Positions 7,184 through 15,566 of a stretch of 21,381 bases of DNA are shown one piece after another. The notes under the pieces were generated by a model that was not told the origin of the DNA, did not search any database, and saw only the letters and a list, made by a program, of their open reading frames with translations. This DNA is from a virus. Location: the IMG/VR virus record IMGVR_UViG_3300025598_000208, positions 1 through 21,381 of that record. The stretch is one strand, 5' to 3'. Position 1 is the stretch's first letter. Each line of letters begins with the position of its first letter. The position numbers were made by a program, and so were the translations under genes.

Positions 7184-8086
7184 TTAGTAAGAACCGTATA
7201 CACCCAATGGATCAGAGTAACCAAAGGAATAACGCTCACGAGACTTGTAACGAACGTTACCAGTATCAAAGTCGCCATCCATAGAATTCTGGAGTGGGGT
7301 ACGAACGAAGTGTTTCAAACCATTTGGAACATCAGTGGTCAAGAACCATGCGTTGGTAGCGGTCAAGAAGTGGTTAATTGTGTAACCTTCTGGAACGGAA
7401 CCGTTGTTCTTGATTGCGTTGATGTCGTTGTTGTTTGTACCAACGCGCAATTCAGTTTCAAGCAAACGAGTTGCAACGAACTGGAGTGCAGGAGGAACAA
7501 CCAACTTACGTGGTTTAGCAGCGATCAACAGACCACGCTCATCGGTCCAAGCAGCGATTTGAATAACAGCATTTTCCAATGCGGTTTCGTTCAAGTCAGC
7601 AGGAGTAGATGGGGTGTTGCCGTTGGTGCCACCGTTAACCAATGGGTGTGAGGTGCTGAACAATGAAACGCCATCACCACCGGTATAAGCGGAGTTGAAA
7701 CCGTTATTCAAAATTGCAGCAGCTTTAACCTGTTTGGTGTAAGCCATAGCACGAGCTAGACCTTTGGTATAGCGAGCTGACAAAGAATCGTAGAGGTTAT
7801 CTTCGATTGCTTCTTCGGTCAAGCTAAAGCCAAGGGCGATAGTTTCGTGGTTGTAGCGAGCTGTCCATGCTTCTTGCGCATTATCATACGCAATTGCATT
7901 GCCTTCAGGCTTAACTGGTGCAGCGCTGAAGCCGGACAATTTTGTTTCTTCTTCGAAGGAACGCTCAGAGGTCTCTGTTTCGTAGATCTCTTTGTGTTCT
8001 TCACCATAGCGAGCATACTCTAATCCGAACAATGCGTTCAATCCGGGGAGCAACTCTTTCAGTAGTTGTGCGCGTGAAATAGCCAT
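7184..8086 (-). CDS. Major capsid protein
   Basis: 300 codons starting MAISRAQLLKELLPGLNALF. The sequence matches the freshwater phage major capsid type: after the helical start come YETETSERSFEEETKLSGFS and a long-helix region with SLTEEAIEDNLYDSLSARYT and LARAMAYTKQVKAAAILNNG. PRKLVVPPALQFVATRLLET follows, and the C-terminus has WFLTTDVPNGLKHFVRTPLQ and the ending SFGYSDPLGVYGSY. This is the HK97-fold Mu gpT-like head subunit pattern. AAGGAG lies 7 bases before the ATG. It is the last gene of the head operon, directly before a strong terminator and downstream of scaffold and portal, as expected for a capsid module. Confidence 0.9.
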   Translation of the reverse strand: MAISRAQLLKELLPGLNALFGLEYARYGEEHKEIYETETSERSFEEETKLSGFSAAPVKPEGNAIAYDNAQEAWTARYNHETIALGFSLTEEAIEDNLYDSLSARYTKGLARAMAYTKQVKAAAILNNGFNSAYTGGDGVSLFSTSHPLVNGGTNGNTPSTPADLNETALENAVIQIAAWTDERGLLIAAKPRKLVVPPALQFVATRLLETELRVGTNNNDINAIKNNGSVPEGYTINHFLTATNAWFLTTDVPNGLKHFVRTPLQNSMDGDFDTGNVRYKSRERYSFGYSDPLGVYGSY

Positions 8087-8100
8087 TTATAGCTCCTTAA

Positions 8101-8991
8101 TTAAAGCGTTGAAGCGTTAGCTGTAGCATTGTAGTACTCATGGATACCGAAGTTAAACTTAACATAAGCTTCAGGATACTGAGTAAATACGAGCGTAGCA
8201 GACGCAGGGATTGTTTGAGTAACAGTGGTTGTACCAGTTGGGCTGGCAACAGTTGCTGGAGCAGCGTTCAATACAACAGTTGTTGAACCTGCAGCAGCAA
8301 AAGAAGAAACCCAAGAACCGGAACCAACATACTGACCATTAGAAGCAATGTAACCAACTTCGGTACCAACTACCAAGTTAGAAGGCAATGCTGAAACAGT
8401 CAATGTAGGTGTACCACTACCGCTTGAATAGGTAGCTGTAGTTTGAACAGCAGAGTCGCGCTTCAAATCAACAATACGGAATGGGTATGTTGAAGTGCTT
8501 GCAACTGCACTGGCCAAAACGCCGTTATAAGAATCACCAGTGTTTACGTTACCAGCCAAATCGGAACCTTGAATATTCAAGCCGATCATTGCAGTAGCAA
8601 CAGAACCAATGGCTTGAGCGCCCGCGGTAGCAGCAACAGCAACTTGGAATACGGTATCTGGATCATCGGTAACAACAGCAAATGCATCACCAGCTAAGGT
8701 GCCAGCTGGCCAATATTGGCTGTAGCGCTTTTGCTTGGTAACTGGATCTGTGTAGTTACAACCTAAGAAAATACCAACTGAACCCAAAGAACCGGTGGTT
8801 GCACCAGCGCCTGTGGTTACAGTCTCACGTGTTACGAAACCACGTGCAATACCTACTACGTCACCGTAAAAAATATTAGTGTTAAAGCCGTACTGGATTG
8901 GCAACTGACGTGTCGAACCAGAGAAAACTTGACCACCAATAAGATTTACAGGCTTAAAACCATATGTACTTGGTACGTTTGGATATGCCAT
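8101..8991 (-). CDS. Virion protein, capsid decoration-like
   Basis: 296 codons beginning MAYPNVPSTYGFKPVNLIGG. The body is rich in Gly, Ala, Ser, Thr and Val with repeated beta-strand patterns and no cysteine cluster; VFLGCNYTDPVTKQKRYSQY-type and FNFGIHEYYNAT blocks are recognisable from proteins next to capsid genes in freshwater phages. Between about residues 183 and 267 is a Ser/Thr/Gly-rich stretch that looks like an inserted beta domain before the conserved C-terminal FNFGIHEYYN. It is just upstream of the capsid gene, 14 bases away, with AAGGAG before its ATG. A head-surface role is likely but not proven. Confidence 0.7.
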   Translation of the reverse strand: MAYPNVPSTYGFKPVNLIGGQVFSGSTRQLPIQYGFNTNIFYGDVVGIARGFVTRETVTTGAGATTGSLGSVGIFLGCNYTDPVTKQKRYSQYWPAGTLAGDAFAVVTDDPDTVFQVAVAATAGAQAIGSVATAMIGLNIQGSDLAGNVNTGDSYNGVLASAVASTSTYPFRIVDLKRDSAVQTTATYSSGSGTPTLTVSALPSNLVVGTEVGYIASNGQYVGSGSWVSSFAAAGSTTVVLNAAPATVASPTGTTTVTQTIPASATLVFTQYPEAYVKFNFGIHEYYNATANASTL

Positions 8992-9005
8992 TTAAATCTC
9001 CTTAA

Positions 9006-9449
9006 TTAATTTTTAGTACCTTTGCTAGTCGTAGACTTACCTTCTTTAAAGATAGGCATACGAGCATCGCTCTGGCGCATTAAATTATTATCTACAGCTT
9101 CCGCTTGTTGTCTGGTCATCTCAGCGTAATATGCAGCTTGCTGTTCACCAAACTCCTCAGGGCGTTTGCAGAGTAATAATCCACCAATCTCGATATTGTC
9201 TTTAAACTGACCTTCACGAGCGGCTAACAACTTGTACTTCGGCTGCTCTTCCGACATCACTGGTTCCCAGCCTTCTCGCATCTTGGATGAAAGATTGCGT
9301 GGGTCAGCTTGGTTGAGCATTGAAACTCGAATCCATCTGTATTCGAATCCAGCCTGTTTGTCAGGTTCTGGTAGTAATTCTGGTGGCGCCCATGATTTTG
9401 GACGTTCATCAAATTCACGATTGGTTACTTCTCTAGTTGCTTTAGTCAT
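9006..9449 (-). CDS. Conserved phage protein of the head module
   Basis: 147 codons starting MTKATREVTNREFDERPKSW. Distinctive pieces are RPKSWAPPELLPEPDKQAGF, EYRWIRVSMLNQADPRN, KMREGWEPVMSEEQPKYK and the end KSTTSKGTKN. The Trp/Pro/Arg-rich front half and helical Gln/Glu-rich back half recur in phages of this type between scaffold and capsid genes. I know no assigned function; it may be an assembly factor or minor head protein. A TGGAGA ribosome site precedes the ATG, and only one base separates it from the scaffold-like gene. Confidence 0.7.
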   Translation of the reverse strand: MTKATREVTNREFDERPKSWAPPELLPEPDKQAGFEYRWIRVSMLNQADPRNLSSKMREGWEPVMSEEQPKYKLLAAREGQFKDNIEIGGLLLCKRPEEFGEQQAAYYAEMTRQQAEAVDNNLMRQSDARMPIFKEGKSTTSKGTKN

Positions 9450-9450
9450 C

Positions 9451-10410
9451 TTAATTCTCCAGTTTTAAAAGTTCACGGACATATTGCTCTGGGGTTAATC
9501 CCAATTTTTTAGCTAAGGCTACCTGTGTAGTAGTTAGCTTGACCTTTTTAGGGGCCGTCGACCTAGTGGCCGGAGCAACAATAGTTTTGGGCTTTGCTTT
9601 AGGCTCGTCCTTTGGCTCTACTTCTTCTTCCGCTTCTTTCTCAAAAGCTTCTGGAAAACGTTTACGCATTGTTTTGTCCAATTGCGCGTAATACTCTTCA
9701 GATCCAATCTTTACTCCTTGACGCTTGAGCTTTTCGTGTAGCCCTAATGCTGATGCGGTCATTTCTTCGTCTTGACCAAACCAAGGATTTTCAGCCTGCC
9801 ATTCCATAACTCTGTCGTCTGGGCGTGGCGCTACTGGATCATTTTGTTGTATTTTTACATCAAAGTTATCTTCTTGTAAAGTAGGTAGCTTAAAATTCTT
9901 TGCTTTGTCCAATTCAAGGCTGGCTTGTACCATCTTTTGTTGGGCTTCTGCTAACTTATCAGAATCTCCTAAGTCATATGCTTCTTTATAGGCTTTTTTA
10001 GCCATTTCCAGTTGCATTTCTGAGGTGTTCTTAACAGCCGTAACATACTCTTGCTCACCCGTTGTCAGCATATGTTTGATACGTTTATTTTCTTCTAATA
10101 GCTTTTTAGTGGCCTGAATCGCTGCTTCGCGTTCCCGTTCTGCGGCTTCAGCACGACGGCGTTCGTCGTGATAAATGCGCTTCATGGTAATGATCTTCTT
10201 CTTCGCATCAGCGCTATATTGGTCTAACTCATCGGTTTCGACCTCTATCTTTTTGATGGTTTCAGGGCTGGCAGGAAATCTGCCGCGATCTTCTTCAGGG
10301 GTATCGTCTTCTACTTCAATTTCGAGGTCAGGTACCTGCATATTGATTTCGGCCTTTGGTGCGTTCATCTCATCAGGAAACTTATATTCCTCTTGCTGTA
10401 ATTCTGCCAT
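9451..10410 (-). CDS. Scaffolding-like protein
   Basis: 319 codons. The N-terminal ~45 residues are very acidic (EIEVEDDTPEEDRGRF). About residues 65-180 is a long charged helix, probably coiled coil, rich in Lys, Glu and Ala. A middle region with WQAENPWFGQDEEMTAS follows, and the C-terminal ~70 residues mix acidic and basic stretches and finish with a helical LTTTQVALAKKLGLTPEQYV. Size, charge pattern, coiled coil and position before the capsid match phage scaffold proteins. The short helical C-terminus would be the capsid-binding end by analogy with P22 and T7 scaffolds. AAGGAG precedes the ATG. No protease motif is visible. Confidence 0.75.
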   Translation of the reverse strand: MAELQQEEYKFPDEMNAPKAEINMQVPDLEIEVEDDTPEEDRGRFPASPETIKKIEVETDELDQYSADAKKKIITMKRIYHDERRRAEAAEREREAAIQATKKLLEENKRIKHMLTTGEQEYVTAVKNTSEMQLEMAKKAYKEAYDLGDSDKLAEAQQKMVQASLELDKAKNFKLPTLQEDNFDVKIQQNDPVAPRPDDRVMEWQAENPWFGQDEEMTASALGLHEKLKRQGVKIGSEEYYAQLDKTMRKRFPEAFEKEAEEEVEPKDEPKAKPKTIVAPATRSTAPKKVKLTTTQVALAKKLGLTPEQYVRELLKLEN

Positions 10411-10421
10411 CGTTTGGCTCC

Positions 10422-10829
10422 TTAAATAAATTTGCGGGTAATTCCGCGTGGATCGTCCACAATTGCCTCTACGGAATCATCGTTAATAATGCGAAATTCT
10501 CTGCCGTGGATTACTAGGCGTGTTCCAGCGTTGGGGCGCACAAGGATAAAATCACCCTGTTTGCACCAAGGTCCGGTGGGGAAACGCTCTTTATCTGCGT
10601 AACAATCAGGTCCTAGGGATACAACAAATAGGACTGTTGTTAGAATTTCGTCATTTTTAATGGTGACGTCTGCTTTGGCTAGGCCGCTGTCAAACTCTTT
10701 TTCAGCCTCAGGAATGGCGCAAAGAATGCGATATCCTTGGGGTTTTGGAAGTTGACTGGCTTTTTCCTCTTGGCTCTTGTCGAGTACTGCTGATAAATCT
10801 ACTGCTTGTGCTAAATTTAAATCATTCAT
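10422..10829 (-). CDS. Phage GroES-like co-chaperonin
   Basis: 135 codons. LPKPQGYRILCAIPEAEKEF is the beta-strand opening of the GroES fold. It is followed by a variable loop (ADVTIKNDEILTT), then VVSLGPDCY, RFPTGPWCKQGDFILVRPNA and the end FRIINDDSVEAIVDDPRGIT, which mirrors the D-I-L-A-I-V of GroES. Phages of T7-like and freshwater types carry such co-chaperonins beside portal and capsid genes, where they would adapt the host chaperonin to fold capsid protein. That is family knowledge applied here; binding to host GroEL is inferred. The start overlaps the previous gene by 8 bases. Confidence 0.8.
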   Translation of the reverse strand: MNDLNLAQAVDLSAVLDKSQEEKASQLPKPQGYRILCAIPEAEKEFDSGLAKADVTIKNDEILTTVLFVVSLGPDCYADKERFPTGPWCKQGDFILVRPNAGTRLVIHGREFRIINDDSVEAIVDDPRGITRKFI

Positions 10830-11016
10830 CGTCGGAATGTTCCATTCTGTGTTTAAGGTCTAATGCGTACTGCTTTGCAAAGAGAAGACCTTGTATCTCC
10901 CCGCAAATTTTTTGGTAGCTTTCAAACGACTGTGCGTTTCCTGCCGCCATCCATTCTTTAAGTTGTGCTGCTTTGTTGTCTAGTTCTGTGACTAAAACTT
11001 CAAAAGCGTCCATCAT
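10822..11016 (-). CDS. Small helical protein of the portal region
   Basis: 64 codons starting MMDAFEVLVTELDNKAAQLK; the second ATG at 11013 is also possible. It is almost entirely alpha-helical by composition and charge, with Leu/Ala heptads and no hydrophobic span, and ends acidic (HRMEHSDDE). A gene this size in this position, between portal and co-chaperonin, is common in such phages, but I know no named function. The ATG overlaps the portal stop in ATGA and the gene's own stop overlaps the co-chaperonin start by 8 bases, so the three are translationally coupled. Confidence 0.7.
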   Translation of the reverse strand: MMDAFEVLVTELDNKAAQLKEWMAAGNAQSFESYQKICGEIQGLLFAKQYALDLKHRMEHSDDE

Positions 11017-13553
11017 TCACCTTTCTGTTTTGGCTCCATTTGTTTCATTTGTGCTTCGTGTCCTTCTCTGCTTTTTTGCAGTGCAACATTAGTCATTAAC
11101 TGTTTGTTCTGTAACTGATGTGCCTTGTCTTTTTCAGAGATATGCTTCACAAGATCTATGCCCATCTTCATCTTCTCGACTGTTTCGGAAGTTTCCATTT
11201 GAGCTTGAGATTTTGCTGCGTCCATTGCGGTTTGTGCGGCAATACGGGCGCGTTCTACTTTGATACGCTCTTGTTCGATCATTAAATCGTTTTGATCTTT
11301 TTGAGCTTTGCGTTTTTGCTCTGCCATCTTGATCTGCATATCCTGTTGTTGTAACTGGACAAGCGGATCTTGAGCCTGTTGCTGGGCTTGTTGCGCTGCA
11401 ACCTGCTGTTGGTTTTGCTGGAGTAAACGCTGGGAAGCCTGCGCCAACAATGGTGCAAGGCGGGCTTCGACTTCTGGATCCATGTGGACATCTTCGCCAG
11501 ACTCGTCCTGCTGAGGAGGCAAGGACATACCGAGCTGCTTTTCAATTTCAACGCGATACTGGAATCCAAGGTGTTCATTAATATGCGCCATCATCGCGGC
11601 TTGTAACTGCTGTGCCATTGGGTTGCCCTGCAACAACTGCATAATCTTAGGATCTTTCATCGCAGACATATGAACTGTGATGTGAGCCGTATGATCTTGG
11701 TACTGGAATGCCTTGGCTGGCTTCATCATCAAGATATCTTGATTTTCTGTGACAGGATCTTTAGGCATCATGTCTTCTGGCAACGGAATTAGCTTATGCG
11801 CATTCTTAATGCTCAATACATCTAGCATTTGGCGATAGAGCAATGGCATATTAAATAACGTTGGAGACTGCTGTGCCAACTGCATGACAGCCTGATATTG
11901 AACAATCTTCTGCGCCATCGTAGAGGCGTTAGGATCGCTGACAGGAATTACATCTACGTTGTGGTAATCAGACTGCTTGGCTTTACGGCTTCCTTCTTCT
12001 GGCTCATAGTCATAATCTACCGGTGCGTTATTACCGATAATTTTCTTTAATAGCTTTAACTCTTGCTTTAAGCTGTAATGAATACGCGCTTGTACCGCAG
12101 ACATGACTTTGAGAGTACGCTCAAGGATAGCAAGCGTTGTGCCGACGGGCGCGGCAGCTGACATATCCGAAATCTGTAGATCGGCTGTATTTGCAAAGCG
12201 ACGGCCTTCTTCTACGATCTGATTGAGCAACGCCATTAAGACTTGGCTTGGCTCTTTGTATGGTAAAGGCATGATGTTGTCGCGCATCACGCCAGAAGGT
12301 ACGTCTACATCACGGAACTCGCCCGGCGCTATTGGTGTGTCGTCGCCTTTGACGCGCAAGCCACGGGTCTTAAAGCCACCCGGCAGATTTGCGAGGGAGC
12401 CTGCATCGACCAGCTGACGAATAATGGAAGTGCCACTTTTAGCATAAGCGCCAATAAGGTGGATGAGACCAAAACAATAAAAACCAAAGCCGGGAATATA
12501 CCCATAGTGGACGAAGTGTTGGAGTTTCTTGTGTTTCTCATCATCTGGCTCCCAGTTTCTACGGATAGACAATACCGTATTTGTGCCTTTTTCAATGGTT
12601 ACAATGTATGGCAAACCAATTCCAGTAGGATTGCCATCTTCATCGGTATGCTCATAACCTTCTAAGTCTAGGTTAACGTGCATTTCTAAAATCTTGTAGC
12701 GATCATCAGAAGTAGCGCGGAATCCTAACTTTTCTGCAATCTTTTTCTCTACTTCGTCCAGCGCATTGACTGGATCGCCAATATCAACATCGCGATAGAA
12801 CCCAGCCACCTGCAAAGCGCGCAATTCATTCTCAGTTTTGCGCATAACGTGGGTTACGCGGTCAGCAGATTCTAGGCTTGAAGCGCCATAAGGAACAACC
12901 ATATCTTCGGCTGGAACATACATCGCTACTTGGCGTCCTAATTGCTCATCTTCGTAGACTTTTTTGAACGCATTACCTGCTAAACCCAAGCCCCACAGCA
13001 TTCTTTCTGTTTCTGGGCGGTATTCTTGCATCACTTCGGTCAGTTCGTAGTTCATATCTTCTTGAACACGCTCTGCCGCAGCCTTTTTATCTGGTGTTTC
13101 TTTACCAATAACGTGGGTTTTTACTGGACCAGACGCTGGGAAAATGGACATCATGGTTTCTGCTTGGAATTTAACCAGCGCTTCGCTCAATAATGGGTGG
13201 TAAACGCCGCAAGCACCCTCCCAAGGCTCGCTTCTTTCCTCAATTTTGAGGCCTAAAAGCTCTAATCCGTCCACATAAGTTTGAATCCAATCTTTTCGCG
13301 CGCCAATATCGCCTTCGAAGTCTTCTATAAGACTGCTGGCAATTGAAACTAGGGTGCGATCATCAATTTCTTCAGCTAAGTTAGCGTAGAAATCATCGCT
13401 TTTCTCGCTGTTAGGCGTTAAAGTAATCTCTAACCCGTCCATTCCAATGGTAACTTCCTTGGGATCTACCACTTCAATCTCTAGTGGCTGTTCTTTTTCA
13501 GCCAAAGCGTCAATCCCTTCGGGGGCTTGGTAGAGAGCTTTATCAATTGCCAT
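11013..13553 (-). CDS. Phage portal protein
   Basis: 846 codons starting MAIDKALYQAPEGIDALAEK. Characteristic of the large portal type are IGARKDWIQTYVDGLELLGL, EPWEGACGVYHPLLSEALVK, FQAETMMSIFPASGPVKTHV and GLGLAGNAFKKVYEDEQLGR. Residues about 660-830 are a very long Gln-rich helical barrel-like tail (QNQQQVAAQQAQQQAQDP), as in portals whose C-terminus forms a barrel, such as P22. It is one of the largest genes in the window, directly before the terminase in reading order of the operon. It forms the dodecameric DNA channel at one vertex of the head. AGGAAAA precedes the ATG. The family is clear. Confidence 0.88.
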   Translation of the reverse strand: MAIDKALYQAPEGIDALAEKEQPLEIEVVDPKEVTIGMDGLEITLTPNSEKSDDFYANLAEEIDDRTLVSIASSLIEDFEGDIGARKDWIQTYVDGLELLGLKIEERSEPWEGACGVYHPLLSEALVKFQAETMMSIFPASGPVKTHVIGKETPDKKAAAERVQEDMNYELTEVMQEYRPETERMLWGLGLAGNAFKKVYEDEQLGRQVAMYVPAEDMVVPYGASSLESADRVTHVMRKTENELRALQVAGFYRDVDIGDPVNALDEVEKKIAEKLGFRATSDDRYKILEMHVNLDLEGYEHTDEDGNPTGIGLPYIVTIEKGTNTVLSIRRNWEPDDEKHKKLQHFVHYGYIPGFGFYCFGLIHLIGAYAKSGTSIIRQLVDAGSLANLPGGFKTRGLRVKGDDTPIAPGEFRDVDVPSGVMRDNIMPLPYKEPSQVLMALLNQIVEEGRRFANTADLQISDMSAAAPVGTTLAILERTLKVMSAVQARIHYSLKQELKLLKKIIGNNAPVDYDYEPEEGSRKAKQSDYHNVDVIPVSDPNASTMAQKIVQYQAVMQLAQQSPTLFNMPLLYRQMLDVLSIKNAHKLIPLPEDMMPKDPVTENQDILMMKPAKAFQYQDHTAHITVHMSAMKDPKIMQLLQGNPMAQQLQAAMMAHINEHLGFQYRVEIEKQLGMSLPPQQDESGEDVHMDPEVEARLAPLLAQASQRLLQQNQQQVAAQQAQQQAQDPLVQLQQQDMQIKMAEQKRKAQKDQNDLMIEQERIKVERARIAAQTAMDAAKSQAQMETSETVEKMKMGIDLVKHISEKDKAHQLQNKQLMTNVALQKSREGHEAQMKQMEPKQKGE

Positions 13554-13566
13554 ATGTTTTTCCTAG

Positions 13567-15060
13567 TTAATAGTACCCAGCATTACGTCGGGATTTAAAA
13601 TACTGCGGTTCGTCGGGTTCATCGGATGGAAGTCTAATGAATCCGCCCTGTCTAAAGCGAATAAGCGCTTGCGTGGATGAGTCCACCAAGTCGTCGTGAT
13701 CTGAATTTGGGAAAGATGCCATCTCTTCGATAACTTCTTCCGCCCATCTTTTTTGGGGCGCCCAAACCTTGCCAGACGCAAACAAATCTGTTACTGAATT
13801 CAATCGGGCTATCTTATCATTTCCGCGGGTTGGGGTAAACTCGGATACGGGAATACCCATGCGTCGTAATTCACCGATTAACGGCAGTCCTGATGCCTTA
13901 CCTTCCACGATAAACGCATCTGGCTGGAATTCTTTGTACATTTCAAAGGCTTTATCTTTGAGTTCTGGAAACTCCAAGCGCGCTTTATAGGCATCCAAAA
14001 GGATAACGTGTGGGTCATTCTCGTTCTCATTCATATAGAAAACACCCCAAGTCGTACAGGCTGAGTAGTCCGAACGCTCATTCTTAGTAAAGGCCGTATC
14101 CCAAGACTGGATTACAAACTCGCAACGAGGAGGGTAGTCTTGCTCCCATACCTTCCACCACTCGCGCTTTACTAATGCGCCTTCTTCGGAGGTTGGTTGT
14201 TGTTGGTATTGCGCCTGCCATTTAGATATCGGCAATTCCTCCCGCAATACCTCTAATTCTTTAAGATCCCAGAACTCTGGCCATAGCGCGCGTCCGGACG
14301 GGAGAATCGCCGGAAAGTCAATCGTCTCCCAGATGTCACCGTCTTTCTCGATTGACGATTTGATAATTCTGCCGGTTAAGTCTTTCTTAGCCCAGCGGGT
14401 CATCACGACTACAATCGCTCCGCCCGGCTGGAGTCGCTGACGTGGACCTGAGGAGTACCATTCGTATACTTTATCGTAAACTTCGGGATTCGTGGCCGCA
14501 ATCGCAGCTTCCTGTTCAGAATGCGGGTCGTCGATGATGAGTAGATCCGCGCCCTTACCAGTAACGGTACCGCCAACACCAATAGCAAAATACTCGCCAT
14601 TACCGCTAGTAGACCAGCGACCAGCAGCTTTACTATCTGACCTAAGAGAGACATCTGGGAACACCTTCGCATATTGTTCGCTTCCTACTAAGTTACGGAC
14701 TTTTCGTCCAAAGCCTACTGCCAGTTCAGCAGTGTTAGAACACTGAATAATCTTTTTATTAGGGAAACGGCCCAAGAACCAAGCAGGAAGCATATAAGAA
14801 GCAAACTCAGACTTGGTATGTCGTGGAGGCATATTAATAATAAGTCTTTTAATTTTCCCACTGGCTATCTCCTCAAACTTCTTGGCCATCACCTTATGGT
14901 GGGCGCCATTGATAAATCCGGGCCACATTTCATGGACAAACGCCATAAAGTCAGTGGTTGCTTTTTCGCGCTTCTTAGAATTTAAATACACCTCGGCCGC
15001 CTCCATAAAGGCAGCTTGCTGGGCAGGGTCTAGTTTCTTAACTAGTTCTGTCAGATTCAT
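13567..15060 (-). CDS. terL: Terminase large subunit
   Basis: 497 codons. The ATPase domain has an atypical Walker A (PPRHTKSEFAS, residues 78-88) and a Walker B ADLLIIDDPHSEQEA (171-185). The RNase H-like nuclease domain shows IQSWDTAFTKNE with Asp321, FIVEGKASGLPL with Glu386, and HDDLVDSSTQALI with Asp456/457 as the probable metal ligands. It cuts and pumps DNA into the prohead as an ATP-driven motor bound to the portal. The start overlaps the preceding LexA-like gene by 23 bases, so its ATG is inside that gene and expression is tied to it. Length is normal for the family and no key residue is lost. Confidence 0.93.
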   Translation of the reverse strand: MNLTELVKKLDPAQQAAFMEAAEVYLNSKKREKATTDFMAFVHEMWPGFINGAHHKVMAKKFEEIASGKIKRLIINMPPRHTKSEFASYMLPAWFLGRFPNKKIIQCSNTAELAVGFGRKVRNLVGSEQYAKVFPDVSLRSDSKAAGRWSTSGNGEYFAIGVGGTVTGKGADLLIIDDPHSEQEAAIAATNPEVYDKVYEWYSSGPRQRLQPGGAIVVVMTRWAKKDLTGRIIKSSIEKDGDIWETIDFPAILPSGRALWPEFWDLKELEVLREELPISKWQAQYQQQPTSEEGALVKREWWKVWEQDYPPRCEFVIQSWDTAFTKNERSDYSACTTWGVFYMNENENDPHVILLDAYKARLEFPELKDKAFEMYKEFQPDAFIVEGKASGLPLIGELRRMGIPVSEFTPTRGNDKIARLNSVTDLFASGKVWAPQKRWAEEVIEEMASFPNSDHDDLVDSSTQALIRFRQGGFIRLPSDEPDEPQYFKSRRNAGYY

Positions 15061-15280
15061 TAGGACGCTTTAATTTAATATATGCGGGGCGGACGGATCT
15101 GGCGGTGCGGGGGATTCTCTTGCAGTGTCCCAATTCACACAGCCGAACGATAATCCTTTGGATATTGGCCTTAGACTTATCTCCGGTGATATCCATGATG
15201 TTTTGAATCGAGGGCGCGTATCCCCGCTTGAGCCAATAGGTCTCAATCACCTCATAGACGTATTGTTGCTTTTCTGTCAT
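15038..15280 (-). CDS. LexA-type winged-helix protein without protease domain
   Basis: 80 codons from ATG 15280. The start is fixed by an ATGA overlap with the upstream small gene; the longer GTG frame at 15373 would add a Pro/His/Trp-rich stretch that resembles no LexA. MTEKQQYVYEVIETYWLKRG then YAPSIQNIMDITGDKSKANI matches the LexA N-terminal domain almost position by position, ending with the wing (CKRIPRTARSVRPAY). The Ala-Gly cleavage site and Ser-Lys protease domain of LexA are missing. In the recognition helix, E. coli Asn41, Ala42, Glu44 and Glu45 correspond to Ala, Asn, Gln and Arg, so its DNA site may differ. It could be a repressor, or a second terminase-linked DNA-binding protein. 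Confidence 0.75.
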   Translation of the reverse strand: MTEKQQYVYEVIETYWLKRGYAPSIQNIMDITGDKSKANIQRIIVRLCELGHCKRIPRTARSVRPAYIKLKRPNESDRTS

Positions 15281-15348
15281 AAAAGGATATTTAGGGCTAA
15301 CCAGATAATCGCCATGCCAAGGATGGCTAGGACTAAATCGCGGTTCAT
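15277..15348 (-). CDS. 23-residue single-span membrane peptide
   Basis: The frame opens at ATG 15348 and ends with TGA at 15277. It starts MNRDLVLAILGM, and apart from its first residues it is one hydrophobic stretch (with Trp near the middle), enough for one membrane span. It has an ATGA overlap with both neighbours, like the other genes in this chain, which makes it unlikely to be chance. No Shine-Dalgarno is obvious. Its role is unknown: a tiny regulator of a membrane target, or a coupling ORF that sets translation of the LexA-like gene. Confidence 0.55.
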   Translation of the reverse strand: MNRDLVLAILGMAIIWLALNILL

Positions 15349-15566
15349 AGGTGGCTTTCCCAGTTGCGGTCACTCCCCGCCTCTTCGCCCGCTACCCAAT
15401 GCGCAGACGCAACTCGGTCTTGGTGCTGTACCACTCCATAGATACGGGAACACACTTCTAACACATACCGGATATCGGATACGGATAGCTGTCCCATTAA
15501 CTGTAGGATCTTAATTACCGCTACGTCATTATCTAGGGGTTGGGGTTTTACAATAGATTCAATCAT
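15345..15566 (-). CDS. Small phage protein, unknown
   Basis: 73 codons from ATG 15566, starting MIESIVKPQPLDNDVAVIKI. AGAGG lies about 10 bases upstream, inside the previous gene. The first ~45 residues are compact and probably helical (IKILQLMGQLSVSDIRYVLE). The rest is polar, with EEAGSDRNWE at the end. No membrane span, no metal motif. It overlaps the genes on both sides in ATGA, so it is co-translated with them. I recognise no family. Its place between the terminase subunits suggests a packaging or head-start role, but that is only position. Confidence 0.65.
   Translation of the reverse strand: MIESIVKPQPLDNDVAVIKILQLMGQLSVSDIRYVLEVCSRIYGVVQHQDRVASAHWVAGEEAGSDRNWESHL

Noticed and set aside
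7169-7651. 160-codon plus-strand frame across the capsid gene
   Set aside because: It is antisense to the major capsid gene, has no ribosome site and a composition unlike any protein; a shadow frame.
15281-15373. Longer start (GTG 15373) for the LexA-like protein
   Set aside because: The added Pro/His/Trp-rich residues do not fit the LexA family, and the ATG at 15280 has an ATGA overlap with a real small gene.
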